A DNA stretch of 64,000 bases from an uncultured Alphaproteobacteria bacterium (GTDB taxonomy: Bacteria; Pseudomonadota; Alphaproteobacteria; RF32; CAG-239), in the NCBI GenBank assembly GCA_934254675.1, contig CAKQLP010000001.1, positions 124,001 to 188,000 on the forward strand. The letters are read 5' to 3'. How positions within the stretch are numbered: the stretch's first letter is position 1; the number at the start of each line of letters is the position of its first letter. A model generated the notes under the pieces. That model did no database searches. It was given only the letters and a program-made list of their open reading frames with translations, and was not told where the DNA came from. A program made the position numbers and the translations under genes. Positions 43,830-53,355 of the stretch are shown here, in pieces.

Positions 43830-44759
43830 ATGAAACTGAAAACTTGGTTGCTGGGAACATTGTTAGGAATTGCGCCAGCGAGTGCTTCATCCGCTGTTGT
43901 AAATAATCAGACAAAAAACAACAAGGTTAAAACAACTTTGGTGGTAAAGAAAAATGTAAAAGCAGATTCAACAGGAACCTCCAAAGACAGCATGACTGTT
44001 TGTCTTAACCAAGACAGTTTGGATAATGCAAAAGCTTTAGATAATTTTGCTAAGGCTGAGTACGATATGCTGTGCGTGGTTGCGCATTGTGAAGGTGTGC
44101 GTTTGAGAGCGTATTGGGATAATCAAGGTAAAGCCTATACAATCGGTATCGGCAATTGTTATCGTCCGGATGGCAAAAAAGTCGGTCCTCGTGATTGCAT
44201 TCGTTCAAAAGAAGAGTTAATGCAATATTTTAGGGCAACAACAAGGGGGACGTTATTGCAATATATGAAAAAATATTTACCTCTGCATAAAATGAGCAAA
44301 GATGAAATAGCGGCGGTCGGTAGTTTTTTATTTAATTGCGGGCCGGGGGTGTTGTGTAATAAATCGAAAGCTCCTTCGGAATTTGCAAAAAATTTAACTA
44401 AATTTATTGAAACAAGAGATAAAACGGCAAAGTCTTTTGTTCGTACATTTATGCTGGCTCATAATAAAGCAAAAGGACGAACATTGATACCTTTGGCAAA
44501 ACGTCGAGATTTGGAAACAAGAATTCTTTTTGGAGACATTGTGCTTGATAATCAAGGTGAGCTAAAACTGGAAAACTCAGTGAATTTCAGCGAAGTTCCA
44601 TTGGGCGGAATTTATAGCACAGGACAACAGTCTTTACCAACAGATTCTTTGGAATTGAAAAGAAGATTAGACAATATGCCGGGAAGAAGCTTAAATGATT
44701 CCATTAATCATGAATTGAACAGGCTTAATTCAGTACGCCGTAATGGAAAATCTCGATGA
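43830..44759 (+). CDS. Secreted phage-type lysozyme (GH24)
   Basis: 309 residues. Signal peptide MKLKTWLLGTLLGIAPASA. GH24 catalytic residues fit Glu88 (HCEGVRLRAYWD), Asp97 and Thr104 (AYTIGIGNCYRPDGKKVG), spaced as in T4 lysozyme. VGSFLFNCGPGVLC is the family's later conserved part. An N-terminal linker and a C-terminal tail of about 75 residues are extra. It cleaves peptidoglycan, probably in the periplasm. It may be an old phage gene now kept by the host, as no phage genes lie nearby. It ends 18 nt before an ASCH-domain gene. Confidence 0.88.
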   Translation: MKLKTWLLGTLLGIAPASASSAVVNNQTKNNKVKTTLVVKKNVKADSTGTSKDSMTVCLNQDSLDNAKALDNFAKAEYDMLCVVAHCEGVRLRAYWDNQGKAYTIGIGNCYRPDGKKVGPRDCIRSKEELMQYFRATTRGTLLQYMKKYLPLHKMSKDEIAAVGSFLFNCGPGVLCNKSKAPSEFAKNLTKFIETRDKTAKSFVRTFMLAHNKAKGRTLIPLAKRRDLETRILFGDIVLDNQGELKLENSVNFSEVPLGGIYSTGQQSLPTDSLELKRRLDNMPGRSLNDSINHELNRLNSVRRNGKSR

Positions 44760-44777
44760 GGGAGGAAATACGATTTA

Positions 44778-45152
44778 ATGCGGTACAAAATGGATTTAAG
44801 CGAGTTCTCGTTTAACAAAATACAAGCCGGACGTAAGGTGGATATACGTCTATATGATAAAAAACGCCAAAGTTTGAAAATAGGCGACATTATAGAGTAT
44901 GAAAATATTAATAATCCGCGCGAGCATATGGAATGTTTGGTGCTTGGAACGGCTATTTTTGACAATTTTAGTAATATGGTTGATTGTTTAACACCACAAA
45001 TGCTGGGCTACTTTAATAAAGACGAAGTCATTTTAAGGCTTAATCGTGCGTATTCATTGGATTTGCAAAAAAATTTCAATGTCATGGCTATTTTTATCAA
45101 GAATGTTACGCCATCATTGGGAATAACCCGTGTTTCAAATTATGAACGTTAG
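44778..45152 (+). CDS. ASCH/PUA-like domain protein
   Basis: 124 residues. FNKIQAGRKVDIRLYDKKRQ, then LKIGDIIEYEN, matches the ASCH pattern (IxxGxKxxExR.ND.KRQ..K.GD.I.F). ASCH domains resemble RNA-binding PUA domains. The cellular role is unknown. It starts 18 nt behind the lysozyme gene and may share its transcript. Confidence 0.75.
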   Translation: MRYKMDLSEFSFNKIQAGRKVDIRLYDKKRQSLKIGDIIEYENINNPREHMECLVLGTAIFDNFSNMVDCLTPQMLGYFNKDEVILRLNRAYSLDLQKNFNVMAIFIKNVTPSLGITRVSNYER

Positions 45153-45245
45153 AAAATCGTAGCATTTAATATTTATAATATATTAATAACATTTTGTTAT
45201 TTTTTTCAAAAATTTAGATATTAACTTGGTTTGTCAAAAAATATA

Positions 45246-45274
45246 TTGCAAAAATAGACAAAATAAGTTAAACT
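45246..45274 (+). promoter_or_regulatory. Promoter of the 1213-residue orphan gene
   Basis: TTGCAA (approximately 45246-45251), about 17 nt, TAAACT. Just upstream the spacer 45153-45245 is A/T-rich, with nothing else recognised. Confidence 0.4.
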
Positions 45275-45297
45275 TTATTTAAATAAGGAGAAAAAAG

Positions 45298-48200
45298 ATG
45301 GCAAAATATCAATTTTACACAGAAATCAAAAATAATGCTGAATTTATAGAGTTTGTCAAAAATGAATTTAATCGAGACGTGTCAGAAATTCGTGATTATG
45401 AATTGGCGGCAATGTTTTATAAATTTAAAAGCCATGTGAATGATATAGATGAAAATGATGAAAAGTTTTTATCTGAAATTGAAAAAATGTCATCAACAGA
45501 AGAGTTGGACACTTTGACTGAAGCCCATTTTCCCAATAAAAAATATTCTGAACTTTCTCCTGAAAATAAAGCTTTTATTGCTGTCGAAAAATATGAAACA
45601 AAAGATCAAAATGTGTCATTGGAAGATATAAAATCTTATTTACGCGCTCAATCTGAAGATTTTGGGATAAAAGATGTAGAAAGCAAAGATGGTTTTTCTT
45701 CTAAGGAAGATGTGTATGAGGCTTTTCATGAGTTGGCGGATAAACACCAATATAAAACGAGCCAAGAAGATTTTAACACTTTTATGCTTCGGAAAGAAGC
45801 TTTTCTCAAAGATAAAACACCGGAAGATAAAGCTGAAGTTGAAAATCAATTAAATAGATTTTTAAATAACCAAGATCAAGAAAAAATGTATTTTGGTTCT
45901 GAATTTTATAGCATTAATGATGATTTTCGTAAAATGTATAGGCAAGCTGAAAAAGTGGAAGAAATTCCTGAAGAAATAAAAGTTGAGCCGGTTGTTGAAA
46001 AAGAAGAACCGCAAACGGAAATAAAAGAAGAACCGCAAAAGGAAATAAAAGAAGACATTCTTCCGCCGAAGAATGAAACTCCGCTTATAAAAGAAACAGA
46101 AGAATTTCGTTGGCGTAGCTTGAATTCGGATGATAACGAATTTTTATTGGATAAAATGCGCTTAGCGGCTCTATACGATATGGAAAAAGTTTCTGATGAA
46201 GAAATTGCCGATTTAACTCCGGAAAAAGCCATTGAAGTCTTAAATGATAAATTGCCTAAGCTTTCTGATAAAGAATTAGCGGAATATGAAAGTGTTTTAA
46301 CGGATAAAATGCTTTCAAATGAAGAAGTTTTAAACTTGATGCCGCCATCTATGTTGGCCAAAAAATATGTTGAATTAGAGGAACAAGCATCTAAAGAAAA
46401 GGATGAAGACCAGAAAAACGACATAGAGGCCAAAAAATCTGTGATTGGGCGCCGTATGGACGAACTGACAGAAATGCTTGTTAAAGAAGGTAAGACAAAT
46501 GATGATTTATATTTTGCTGATGTGACAAACATTGCTGATGTGCATAACGGCTATATGAAAATGTTTGATGCCATGGATAAAAATTGGCGAGATTCGGATA
46601 ATACAACGCCGGAAGCTCAGAAAATGCGGCAAGGCGCTTCAATGTTGGATGCTGAATTTGAAAAATATCAGGAACAATGGAATCTTCAAAATATTCAGGA
46701 AGAAAATGCCGAAGAGTTGCAAGAGCGTTTTGCCGATTTAAATAAAAAACTTGAGGGTGTGGAATTAGATGGCGAGACGGCACAACTTGTCAGTAATTTT
46801 AAATTTTTGGACGCCGAAGGGAATGTCGAACCTCAATTTGTTAATGAAAAAGGGGAAGTCAGCGATGTTTACTCGGAAGGTGCAAAAGTTATAGAAGGAA
46901 GCAAACTGGATACAGCTATCCGTCTGGCAAAGCAAAATATTTTGTTGGAAAATTTAGGTACGGAAACAGAATTTACTCCGGAATTGTTGCAAGCGCAATT
47001 AGCAGAGAAATTGCCGGAGACGCTGTATGCTTTACATGTGACAAATGAAGTTCAAAAAGGTGTTTTAGAAAATCCAAAACAATTTACGGATAAAAAGTAT
47101 CTTGATGAATTTATGCAAAATTTATCTAATACCAATAAACCGATGGCTATCAGCGATGTTGCATTTGCCGCAGGTGTGGATAATGCCGTAAATGCGACAG
47201 CCGGATATGCTGAAACATTGGCGCAAAAAATCGGTCGCGACAAGCCTGTTGTATCTTCTGTGTTTGAACCGATAAAAGATGTGGATAAAAGAACCGAAGA
47301 TCGTTTTGAGAACAAAACGAGCAAAAAGGCGGCCCGTATTGAAATGCTGAAAAGAACGGTTAAAGGTGCTGTTTCTGCGTTTGTTGTTTCGGGCGCAATC
47401 ACAACTTTGGGAACCATGGCGGCTGCCGACGCAAGTTTGACAGCAAGCACAATGGGGTTAAACAAAGTTGCCGGTATGGCGATAGGTTCGGCTTTGGCCG
47501 TCGGTATGACAATTAAACAGATTCACAGTTGGCGCAAACAGCAAAAGAAAGAGGGAAAACCGGCGGGGTTAAAAGCTTTTCTTAAAAACCGCAAAATGGT
47601 TATGACTGTGGCAACCACGGCAATGGGAGCGGCAGCTTTAGGATTTGCGGCAACAGGAAATCCAAGTGTGGCTTCTGCTTTAGGAATAGGCGCTTTGGCG
47701 GTAGGAACAACAAATGGCGTCATTTCAAATTATGGCGATTCTCGTAAAGCGGGATTAGGTAAATTTGAATCAGCCGGATGGGCCGCTGTCCAAGCTTTAG
47801 CGAATGTTGCCGGTGCTATGGGTGGTCGTGTGACTGCAAATATGGCTATTGATGCTTATAATCAGGCTCATCCGAATAACGAATTGTTTCAACATAAAGA
47901 AGTTGTGGGTCAAAAAGAAGTGCAAGACCGTGTTGAAACCCAGTATAAAGAAGGGGTGACGGAACGGGCTCATCAGACAGTCAGCAAATGGTATGCCGGA
48001 CACGAAGATTTATTACAGCAGCGAGTTGATGAAGTTAACGCGTATAATCAGGCTCATGGTACAAACATTGATCCTTATCGTTATTTAATGGCGGCACATG
48101 ATGCCGGAGCTCGGGCGCCGGATAACATGATGTTGCATAATCAAGGCGTGCCAAACGTTGCATCACATGGAAACCATATGGTATTGGGCGCTGGTTGGAG

Positions 48201-48939
48201 CCAAGAAACCGGAATTTCTCAGCAAGAAGTTAGTAATTTAGCTCATTCCATAACAGCGGATGGTCATGTAAATTTGTCGCCTGAATCAATTAGTGCTTTC
48301 CAGCAAATTGACAGCCATATAAATATTTATAATCAGGTTGGTTATGTTGAGGGAGCGCCGTATCAAAACGATGGTGTTTTACAATCAAATGCCTCTCAAA
48401 ATGACGCGAGCCGCTTTGTGCAAGATGCAAAAGGCGATCGTTACACCACATATGCAGATGGTGACAGCGTTTACGAACAAAAAGTTATAACTCATAAAGA
48501 AGATGTTATCGGTTTGGTTAAAAATGAAAATCAAAATGCCGGTTTGGGTATGTTTGGAATTATGGGCAATTACTTGGGTGTTAAAAAATTGAAAGAGCGT
48601 GCCGGAGCCTTATTGGATCGTATTTTGAAAAGAGATACAGGACCAACCGATAAGACTCAGCCGGAAGACAAAACACCAAATCGTCCAAATAAAGAAAAAG
48701 ATGAAGATAAAAAGCCGTTAACTGTTGATGTGGAACCTAATCATCCTCAAACAGAAGAAGTGCTTATTGTTGATGGGGAAACACAATCTTCTTCAAACAA
48801 TGAAAAAATAGACGCACTGCGTCGCCGTTTGGAAAATCAGCATTCAGAAGCCGAGAGCAAGACAACGGAAGGGACGATTGCACAAAATGATAAAGCCGCA
48901 AATGCGCCAATAATATCGCAGAAAGGTCAGGAGCGTTAA
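45298..48939 (+). CDS. Large orphan protein (1213 aa) with central membrane-like region
   Basis: I recognise no family. Residues 1-220 are acidic and helical. Residues 220-265 form a Glu/Pro/Lys linker (VEKEEPQTEIKEEPQKEIKE). A second helical acidic part runs to about 640. Residues about 688-850 contain three or four glycine/alanine-rich hydrophobic stretches (GAVSAFVVSGAITTLGTMAA, MVMTVATTAMGAAALGFAAT). The C-terminal third has HNQGVPNVASHGNHMVLGAG and ends in a disordered Lys/Asp/Pro-rich tail. The ATG follows AAGGAG. No signal peptide is seen. Architecture suggests a secreted or membrane-inserting protein, but that is a guess. luxS starts 1 nt after its stop. Confidence 0.8.
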   Translation: MAKYQFYTEIKNNAEFIEFVKNEFNRDVSEIRDYELAAMFYKFKSHVNDIDENDEKFLSEIEKMSSTEELDTLTEAHFPNKKYSELSPENKAFIAVEKYETKDQNVSLEDIKSYLRAQSEDFGIKDVESKDGFSSKEDVYEAFHELADKHQYKTSQEDFNTFMLRKEAFLKDKTPEDKAEVENQLNRFLNNQDQEKMYFGSEFYSINDDFRKMYRQAEKVEEIPEEIKVEPVVEKEEPQTEIKEEPQKEIKEDILPPKNETPLIKETEEFRWRSLNSDDNEFLLDKMRLAALYDMEKVSDEEIADLTPEKAIEVLNDKLPKLSDKELAEYESVLTDKMLSNEEVLNLMPPSMLAKKYVELEEQASKEKDEDQKNDIEAKKSVIGRRMDELTEMLVKEGKTNDDLYFADVTNIADVHNGYMKMFDAMDKNWRDSDNTTPEAQKMRQGASMLDAEFEKYQEQWNLQNIQEENAEELQERFADLNKKLEGVELDGETAQLVSNFKFLDAEGNVEPQFVNEKGEVSDVYSEGAKVIEGSKLDTAIRLAKQNILLENLGTETEFTPELLQAQLAEKLPETLYALHVTNEVQKGVLENPKQFTDKKYLDEFMQNLSNTNKPMAISDVAFAAGVDNAVNATAGYAETLAQKIGRDKPVVSSVFEPIKDVDKRTEDRFENKTSKKAARIEMLKRTVKGAVSAFVVSGAITTLGTMAAADASLTASTMGLNKVAGMAIGSALAVGMTIKQIHSWRKQQKKEGKPAGLKAFLKNRKMVMTVATTAMGAAALGFAATGNPSVASALGIGALAVGTTNGVISNYGDSRKAGLGKFESAGWAAVQALANVAGAMGGRVTANMAIDAYNQAHPNNELFQHKEVVGQKEVQDRVETQYKEGVTERAHQTVSKWYAGHEDLLQQRVDEVNAYNQAHGTNIDPYRYLMAAHDAGARAPDNMMLHNQGVPNVASHGNHMVLGAGWSQETGISQQEVSNLAHSITADGHVNLSPESISAFQQIDSHINIYNQVGYVEGAPYQNDGVLQSNASQNDASRFVQDAKGDRYTTYADGDSVYEQKVITHKEDVIGLVKNENQNAGLGMFGIMGNYLGVKKLKERAGALLDRILKRDTGPTDKTQPEDKTPNRPNKEKDEDKKPLTVDVEPNHPQTEEVLIVDGETQSSSNNEKIDALRRRLENQHSEAESKTTEGTIAQNDKAANAPIISQKGQER

Positions 48940-48940
48940 T

Positions 48941-49429
48941 TTGTTGGAAAATCAGGAAATAAATAGTTTTCAGATTAATCATATGGAATTGCTTCCGGGG
49001 GTTTATGTATCTAAAATTGATAGTATCGGCACCGAGATATTGACAACATTTGATTTGCGTTTAACGCGTCCAAACTTTGAACCAGTGATGAATACTGCGG
49101 AAATCCATACAATTGAACACTTAGGCGCCTTTTTTCTAAGAAATGACGAAGGATGGAAAGATAAAACCATTTATTTTGGACCAATGGGATGCCGAACCGG
49201 ATTTTATATGATTTTAAAAGGTGATTATTCTTCAGAGCAAATCGTGCCATTGGTTGAAAAAATGTTTGAATTTATTGCAAATTTTGAGGGAGAAATCCCC
49301 GGCGCTCAGGCCAAAAGTTGCGGAAACTATCTTGATATGAATTTAGGAATGGCTCATTATTGGGCTTATCGATATTTACAGATATTGCAAGATATGCGTG
49401 TTGAAAATTTGTATTATCCAATAAGCTGA
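48941..49429 (+). CDS. luxS: S-ribosylhomocysteine lyase LuxS
   Basis: 162 residues, TTG start with AGGAG 7 nt upstream. The metal site HTIEH, the catalytic Cys loop GPMGCRTGFY and AKSCGNYLDMN are all present. It converts S-ribosylhomocysteine to homocysteine and DPD, the precursor of AI-2. The sequence is of the Firmicutes/Bacteroidetes type (LLPGVYVSKID, TRPNFEPVMNTAEIHTIEHL, WKDKTIYFGPMG) and unlike proteobacterial LuxS. luxS is uncommon in alphaproteobacteria. The partner nucleosidase gene (mtnN/pfs) is not next to it. It begins right after the 1213-residue orphan gene. Confidence 0.96.
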   Translation: MLENQEINSFQINHMELLPGVYVSKIDSIGTEILTTFDLRLTRPNFEPVMNTAEIHTIEHLGAFFLRNDEGWKDKTIYFGPMGCRTGFYMILKGDYSSEQIVPLVEKMFEFIANFEGEIPGAQAKSCGNYLDMNLGMAHYWAYRYLQILQDMRVENLYYPIS

Positions 49430-49499
49430 CACAAAAGAACCAAGAATTTTAATAAAGTATTTACAAACTCATCGTATGCTTAAAAATAAGGAGGCGACG

Positions 49500-50300
49500 A
49501 TGGAAATATTGGCATTTGATATAGGTGGCTCCAAAATTTCTTCGGCGATAATATCGGAACAGGGCAAATTGTTAAGTTCGGTAAGTTCAATTTTGACACC
49601 GAAAAACGCAGAAGAAATAAAAAGTTTTTTAGAAAAAAAAATAAAATTGACGGAGTGTCAAGGTGTGGCTGTGGCGACGGCTGGAGTTGTTAATCAAGAA
49701 AAATTAATAGCTAAGCCGCATAATTTGCCTCAAGGTTATGAAAATATAAATTTCCATAAACTAACTGATAAGCCGGTACTAGTGGAAAATGATGCGAATT
49801 CGGCGCTGTGGGCGGAATACCAAATAGGCGTTTTAAAAGGAACAAAATATGCCGTTATGTTGACATTGGGTACAGGTGTCGGGTGCGGTATTCTTTGTAA
49901 TGGAGAAATTCTAAGGGGAAAAGTCGGCGCGGCAGGAGAAGTCCCTTTTCTTGTTTCTGGAAGAGATTTGGCGGATATAGCTCAGAAAAACGGATTAAAT
50001 GAAAATGATTGTTTTAAGTTGTGTAAACTGAAAGAAATGCACAATATATCTGCGGAAAAAACTTTTGCAGAATGGCAGAGTCGTTTGGTGAAATGTGTTG
50101 CGCTGTTAAATAGTATCTTAGACACAGAGATTGTTGCTTTATCTGGAAGTCTGTCCAAAATTATAGATTATTCGGAGGTTGAAAGTTTAATCAATAAACA
50201 GGGATATCATAATCCTCTTATGTTAAAAAAAGCCGAAACTGGGACAAACGCCGGCTTGATTGGCGCCGCTTTGCTGTTGGAGAAAAAAATTTATGGCTAA
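49500..50300 (+). CDS. ROK-family sugar kinase
   Basis: 266 residues from the ATG at 49500, with AGGAGG upstream. EILAFDIGGSKISSAII is the ATP phosphate motif, LVENDANSALWAEYQIG and LTLGTGVGCGILCNGEILRG are ROK motifs. The usual ROK zinc-site cysteine cluster is not obvious. The neighbour anmK suggests N-acetylglucosamine or a related cell-wall amino sugar as substrate. It overlaps anmK by 8 nt. Confidence 0.88.
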   Translation: MEILAFDIGGSKISSAIISEQGKLLSSVSSILTPKNAEEIKSFLEKKIKLTECQGVAVATAGVVNQEKLIAKPHNLPQGYENINFHKLTDKPVLVENDANSALWAEYQIGVLKGTKYAVMLTLGTGVGCGILCNGEILRGKVGAAGEVPFLVSGRDLADIAQKNGLNENDCFKLCKLKEMHNISAEKTFAEWQSRLVKCVALLNSILDTEIVALSGSLSKIIDYSEVESLINKQGYHNPLMLKKAETGTNAGLIGAALLLEKKIYG

Positions 50301-51582
50301 ATGGAAAATTATAGGGATTATGACCGGAAATTCCATGGACGCCATAGATATGGTTTTGACGGAATTTGAAGGGGAAAGTTTTCGGGATGTTTGCGGTTTT
50401 AGTAAACCATACACGCAGAAGGAACGTGATAAAATAAATGTCTTGCGAAAACGAGTCGTTTTGCAAAAAATAAAAGCGAAAGATTTACAAAAAGATGCTG
50501 AATTTTTAGCTGTTCATGACCAATATGTTAAAGGAATTGCTTTAGCTGTTAATGAATTTTGTGTTCAAAATAACATCGAAAAACATAGTGTGGATGCCAT
50601 AGGATTTCATGGTAAAACATTGGATCACAATCCGCCGTCTTCAGCTTCAAAAACAGGATACTATCCGTTTACGACACAAATGGGATCAGCGCAGATGTTA
50701 GCTGATTTAACGGGGATTCCTGTCATTAATGATTTTCGCTCGGCTTTAATTATGAATGGTTTGGAGGGAGCGCCTTTGGCCGCGCCTCATAATGCTCATA
50801 TTGCTCAAAAAGAAGGTGATGGATGCTACATTAACGCTGGAAACACATCTAACGTGGCATGGATAGTGGCGGAAAAAGCATTGCAGAGTTGGGATGTCGG
50901 CCCTTTTAATGAATATATAGATGCTTTTGTTCGGCGTTATAAAAATGCTGATATGGATAAAAATGGCAAATGGGGATTAAAAGGAAAAGTATTGCCTGAA
51001 TTATGGTCGGAAATTTTTGAACTTTGTCATGATTTTTATGAATTGACACCTCCAAAATCAGGAGATCCGGCTTTTTATAAAACAGAAAAATTATTTGCGG
51101 AAGTTGAAAAAAAATATGGTAATCCGTTGCAAAATGAAACTATTTTTTGCGATATTTTACACACATTGGAATTTTTTGCCGGATATTTGGTGGCTTATGC
51201 CGTTGCCTCAACTCCGCCGGAATATTTAACAAATCCGCATTTTGTTTTATTTGGCGGCGGGTGGTTGAATCCTGTGGCGCGGCAAAGCTTTGAGGGATTT
51301 ATTTTGCAAAAATTATCACCTTTGTCCCAACATAAAGAAAAATTTCAAAAGTTTTATAATCGCTTGTCTTGTGTGCCCAAGATAAAATATTCATCTTGGG
51401 GAAAATACATGGAGTCGCGTTTATTTGCTGATTTGGCGCGTTATTATTTAGAAAATAAAACATGGGATTTACCAGAACTTATAACAAGTAAAAAACATAT
51501 TGTTTTGGGAAATATGCGTTTTCCGCAAGCGGCGCCGGTGGACGATTTTTTGAGTAAGGCAGCTTATGGTTGGCAAAATTGA
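50293..51582 (+). CDS. anmK: Anhydro-N-acetylmuramic acid kinase
   Basis: 429 residues from the ATG at 50293 (GGAG upstream). GIMTGNSMDAIDMVLTEFEG, GFHGKTLDHNPPSS and NAGNTSNVAWIV are AnmK motifs. It opens and phosphorylates 1,6-anhydro-MurNAc released in peptidoglycan recycling. Coupled with the upstream ROK kinase, it forms a two-gene recycling unit. Confidence 0.95.
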   Translation: MAKWKIIGIMTGNSMDAIDMVLTEFEGESFRDVCGFSKPYTQKERDKINVLRKRVVLQKIKAKDLQKDAEFLAVHDQYVKGIALAVNEFCVQNNIEKHSVDAIGFHGKTLDHNPPSSASKTGYYPFTTQMGSAQMLADLTGIPVINDFRSALIMNGLEGAPLAAPHNAHIAQKEGDGCYINAGNTSNVAWIVAEKALQSWDVGPFNEYIDAFVRRYKNADMDKNGKWGLKGKVLPELWSEIFELCHDFYELTPPKSGDPAFYKTEKLFAEVEKKYGNPLQNETIFCDILHTLEFFAGYLVAYAVASTPPEYLTNPHFVLFGGGWLNPVARQSFEGFILQKLSPLSQHKEKFQKFYNRLSCVPKIKYSSWGKYMESRLFADLARYYLENKTWDLPELITSKKHIVLGNMRFPQAAPVDDFLSKAAYGWQN

Positions 51583-51598
51583 AAATAAGGAGATGAAA

Positions 51599-52039
51599 AT
51601 GAAAAGAATATTAGTTTTAACGATTATGTTTTTGTATGGTGGAACAGCATCTGCTCAAATGGCGGATGCACTGGGAAGTTTGATGATTGATGGTGAATTA
51701 TCAACAGAAGGGTATCAAGCAATTGGCAAAGGACAAAACGCCATGCAGAGGGTGCGTTTTCAACAAGACCTTGCCCAGTTGATTTCTGAAATACAAACAA
51801 CATATTTTGGCAATTATGCTCAGCTGAGTAAAGACGGTCTGATGTTTGATGGTTTTAAAGGAGTGACTTGGGATGTGGCGCCTTCTGACGATGGTGGTTT
51901 TTATGTGGAGTTAAACAATATGGATTACGCTTCTTGTTTCAGTAGTAAGGGAAACGGTATTGGCGCGCGTCGAGTTGAACTCAATGGTGGAGGAGACTGT
52001 CAATCTGGCGCAACAAATCAGATTAAACTGTTTTTTTAG
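51599..52039 (+). CDS. Secreted protein with pilin-like globular domain
   Basis: 146 residues from the ATG at 51599, with AAGGAG upstream. An ordinary signal peptide (MKRILVLTIMFLYGGTASA), not a prepilin leader. The mature part, QLISEIQTTYFGNYAQLSKD, FYVELNNMDYASCF and the Cys near the end (GGGDCQSGATNQIKLFF), resembles the globular half of PilS-like type IVb pilins and of the prepilin cassettes here, but without the N-terminal membrane helix. It would therefore be soluble in the periplasm or secreted. This likeness is by eye. It ends in a 17-nt convergent overlap with cca. Confidence 0.65.
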   Translation: MKRILVLTIMFLYGGTASAQMADALGSLMIDGELSTEGYQAIGKGQNAMQRVRFQQDLAQLISEIQTTYFGNYAQLSKDGLMFDGFKGVTWDVAPSDDGGFYVELNNMDYASCFSSKGNGIGARRVELNGGGDCQSGATNQIKLFF

Positions 52040-53255
52040 CAAAATCTAAAAGTTCACCCCGAGTTAAGTTGAAATTGCTGTCTATCCATTGTTGTTCTAA
52101 CAAGTTAAGTATTTTTCCTATTTTTTCTCCGGAGGCAATTTGATTTTCGATTAAGTCTCTTCCGCGCAGTGGAAAAATTGGAACGACGGCATTTTCAATT
52201 TCTAAAAGAACATTGTTGGCTTTTACGCTGTCAATATGATAAATGGCGGCTGTAATAAGAACTTTATCTAAGCAAAAAGCTTTTCCATACCGATAAATAA
52301 AACGACGCCGCTGAATAGGTGTAGAAATGTTATCCGGAGTTAAGTTTATTTTTGCCCAATTAATAAAAGTCTCTTTTTGTCTTTTAGAAAATCTCAATAT
52401 ATTGGCAATATTTTCCGCTTCGGAGGGGTTGGGCTGATACAAAACAAAAAGACGTCTCAAAAAATTACCTTCATATTTCATATCATCTACCAATTCGGTA
52501 AGATTTTGCAGAGCATCCAGATGAGTGGATTTATAAGGTAAAAAATACCCGAGAATATCATTATCAAAGATAATTTCCATAGTTTTAGCGGCTTGAGGTG
52601 TGATTAAAAGTTTGAAAAGTTCATCTCGGACACGTTCAATAGAAAGTGAGCGCAAACCATCTTTATGTTTTACACAAGCTTTTAACGCTTCTTTGTTAAT
52701 GGATTTTTTGCCAAAAATAGAATAAAAACGGAAAAAACGCATGATACGCAGATAGTCTTCTTTTATACGCTCTTCCGGATCACCAATAAAACGGACTATG
52801 CCGTTTTCTAAATCTGTTATGCCATTATAATAATCAAAAACATTTCCGTTGATGTCAGCGTAAACAGCGTTAATGGTCAAATCACGTCTGGAGGCGTCCA
52901 CGCTCCAATCATCAGTAAATTCTACTTCGGCATGTCTTCCATCTGTTTTAATATCTCGGCGGAGGGATGTGACTTCTAATATCTGATTATCGATAATAAC
53001 GCCGACAGTGCCAAATTTCAGTCCGATTGGAATAGTTTTTATGCCATAATCCTGACAGGCTTCTACCAATTCATCTGGAGACAAATCGGAGGCCAAATCC
53101 AAATCAAAGTTATTTTTTCGTCCGGCCAAAGTATCTCGTACGGCGCCTCCGACAAAGCGCAGAGTGCCGCCATGAGATTCAACCGCGTCAAAGAGTTTGT
53201 AAATACGTTTGGATGTCAGAATTTTGGACATATCCAAAAAATTGGGCTTCATCAT
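52023..53255 (-). CDS. cca: CCA-adding enzyme / poly(A) polymerase family
   Basis: 410 residues from the ATG at 53255. The frame reaches 53285 only with a TTG. The class II nucleotidyltransferase head has LRFVGGAVRDTLAGRKNNFD with the FDLDLA acidic pair, then SVDASRRDLTINAVYADING and RIKEDYLRIMRFFRFYSIFG. It adds or repairs the tRNA 3' CCA. Both tRNAs in this window encode CCA, so repair may be its main task. Alphaproteobacterial members of this group are often annotated as either CCA or poly(A) enzyme. Confidence 0.93.
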   Translation of the reverse strand: MMKPNFLDMSKILTSKRIYKLFDAVESHGGTLRFVGGAVRDTLAGRKNNFDLDLASDLSPDELVEACQDYGIKTIPIGLKFGTVGVIIDNQILEVTSLRRDIKTDGRHAEVEFTDDWSVDASRRDLTINAVYADINGNVFDYYNGITDLENGIVRFIGDPEERIKEDYLRIMRFFRFYSIFGKKSINKEALKACVKHKDGLRSLSIERVRDELFKLLITPQAAKTMEIIFDNDILGYFLPYKSTHLDALQNLTELVDDMKYEGNFLRRLFVLYQPNPSEAENIANILRFSKRQKETFINWAKINLTPDNISTPIQRRRFIYRYGKAFCLDKVLITAAIYHIDSVKANNVLLEIENAVVPIFPLRGRDLIENQIASGEKIGKILNLLEQQWIDSNFNLTRGELLDFAKKTV

Positions 53256-53355
53256 AACAGAAAAATTCCTTTTATGTTTTTTCAAATTTTAATAGTTTAT
53301 ATATAATTTTTTGTTACAATCCAAGTAAAATTTAAGCGTAAAAGGATAAAAAAGA

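Noticed and set aside
43830..44759. Lysozyme gene as part of a prophage
   Set aside because: No holin, tail, capsid, integrase or terminase genes lie around it, and the protein has a host-type signal peptide.
45906..46532. 208-codon open frame on the minus strand inside the large orphan gene
   Set aside because: Ser/Phe-rich shadow of an AAA/GAA-rich coding strand, without a start site.
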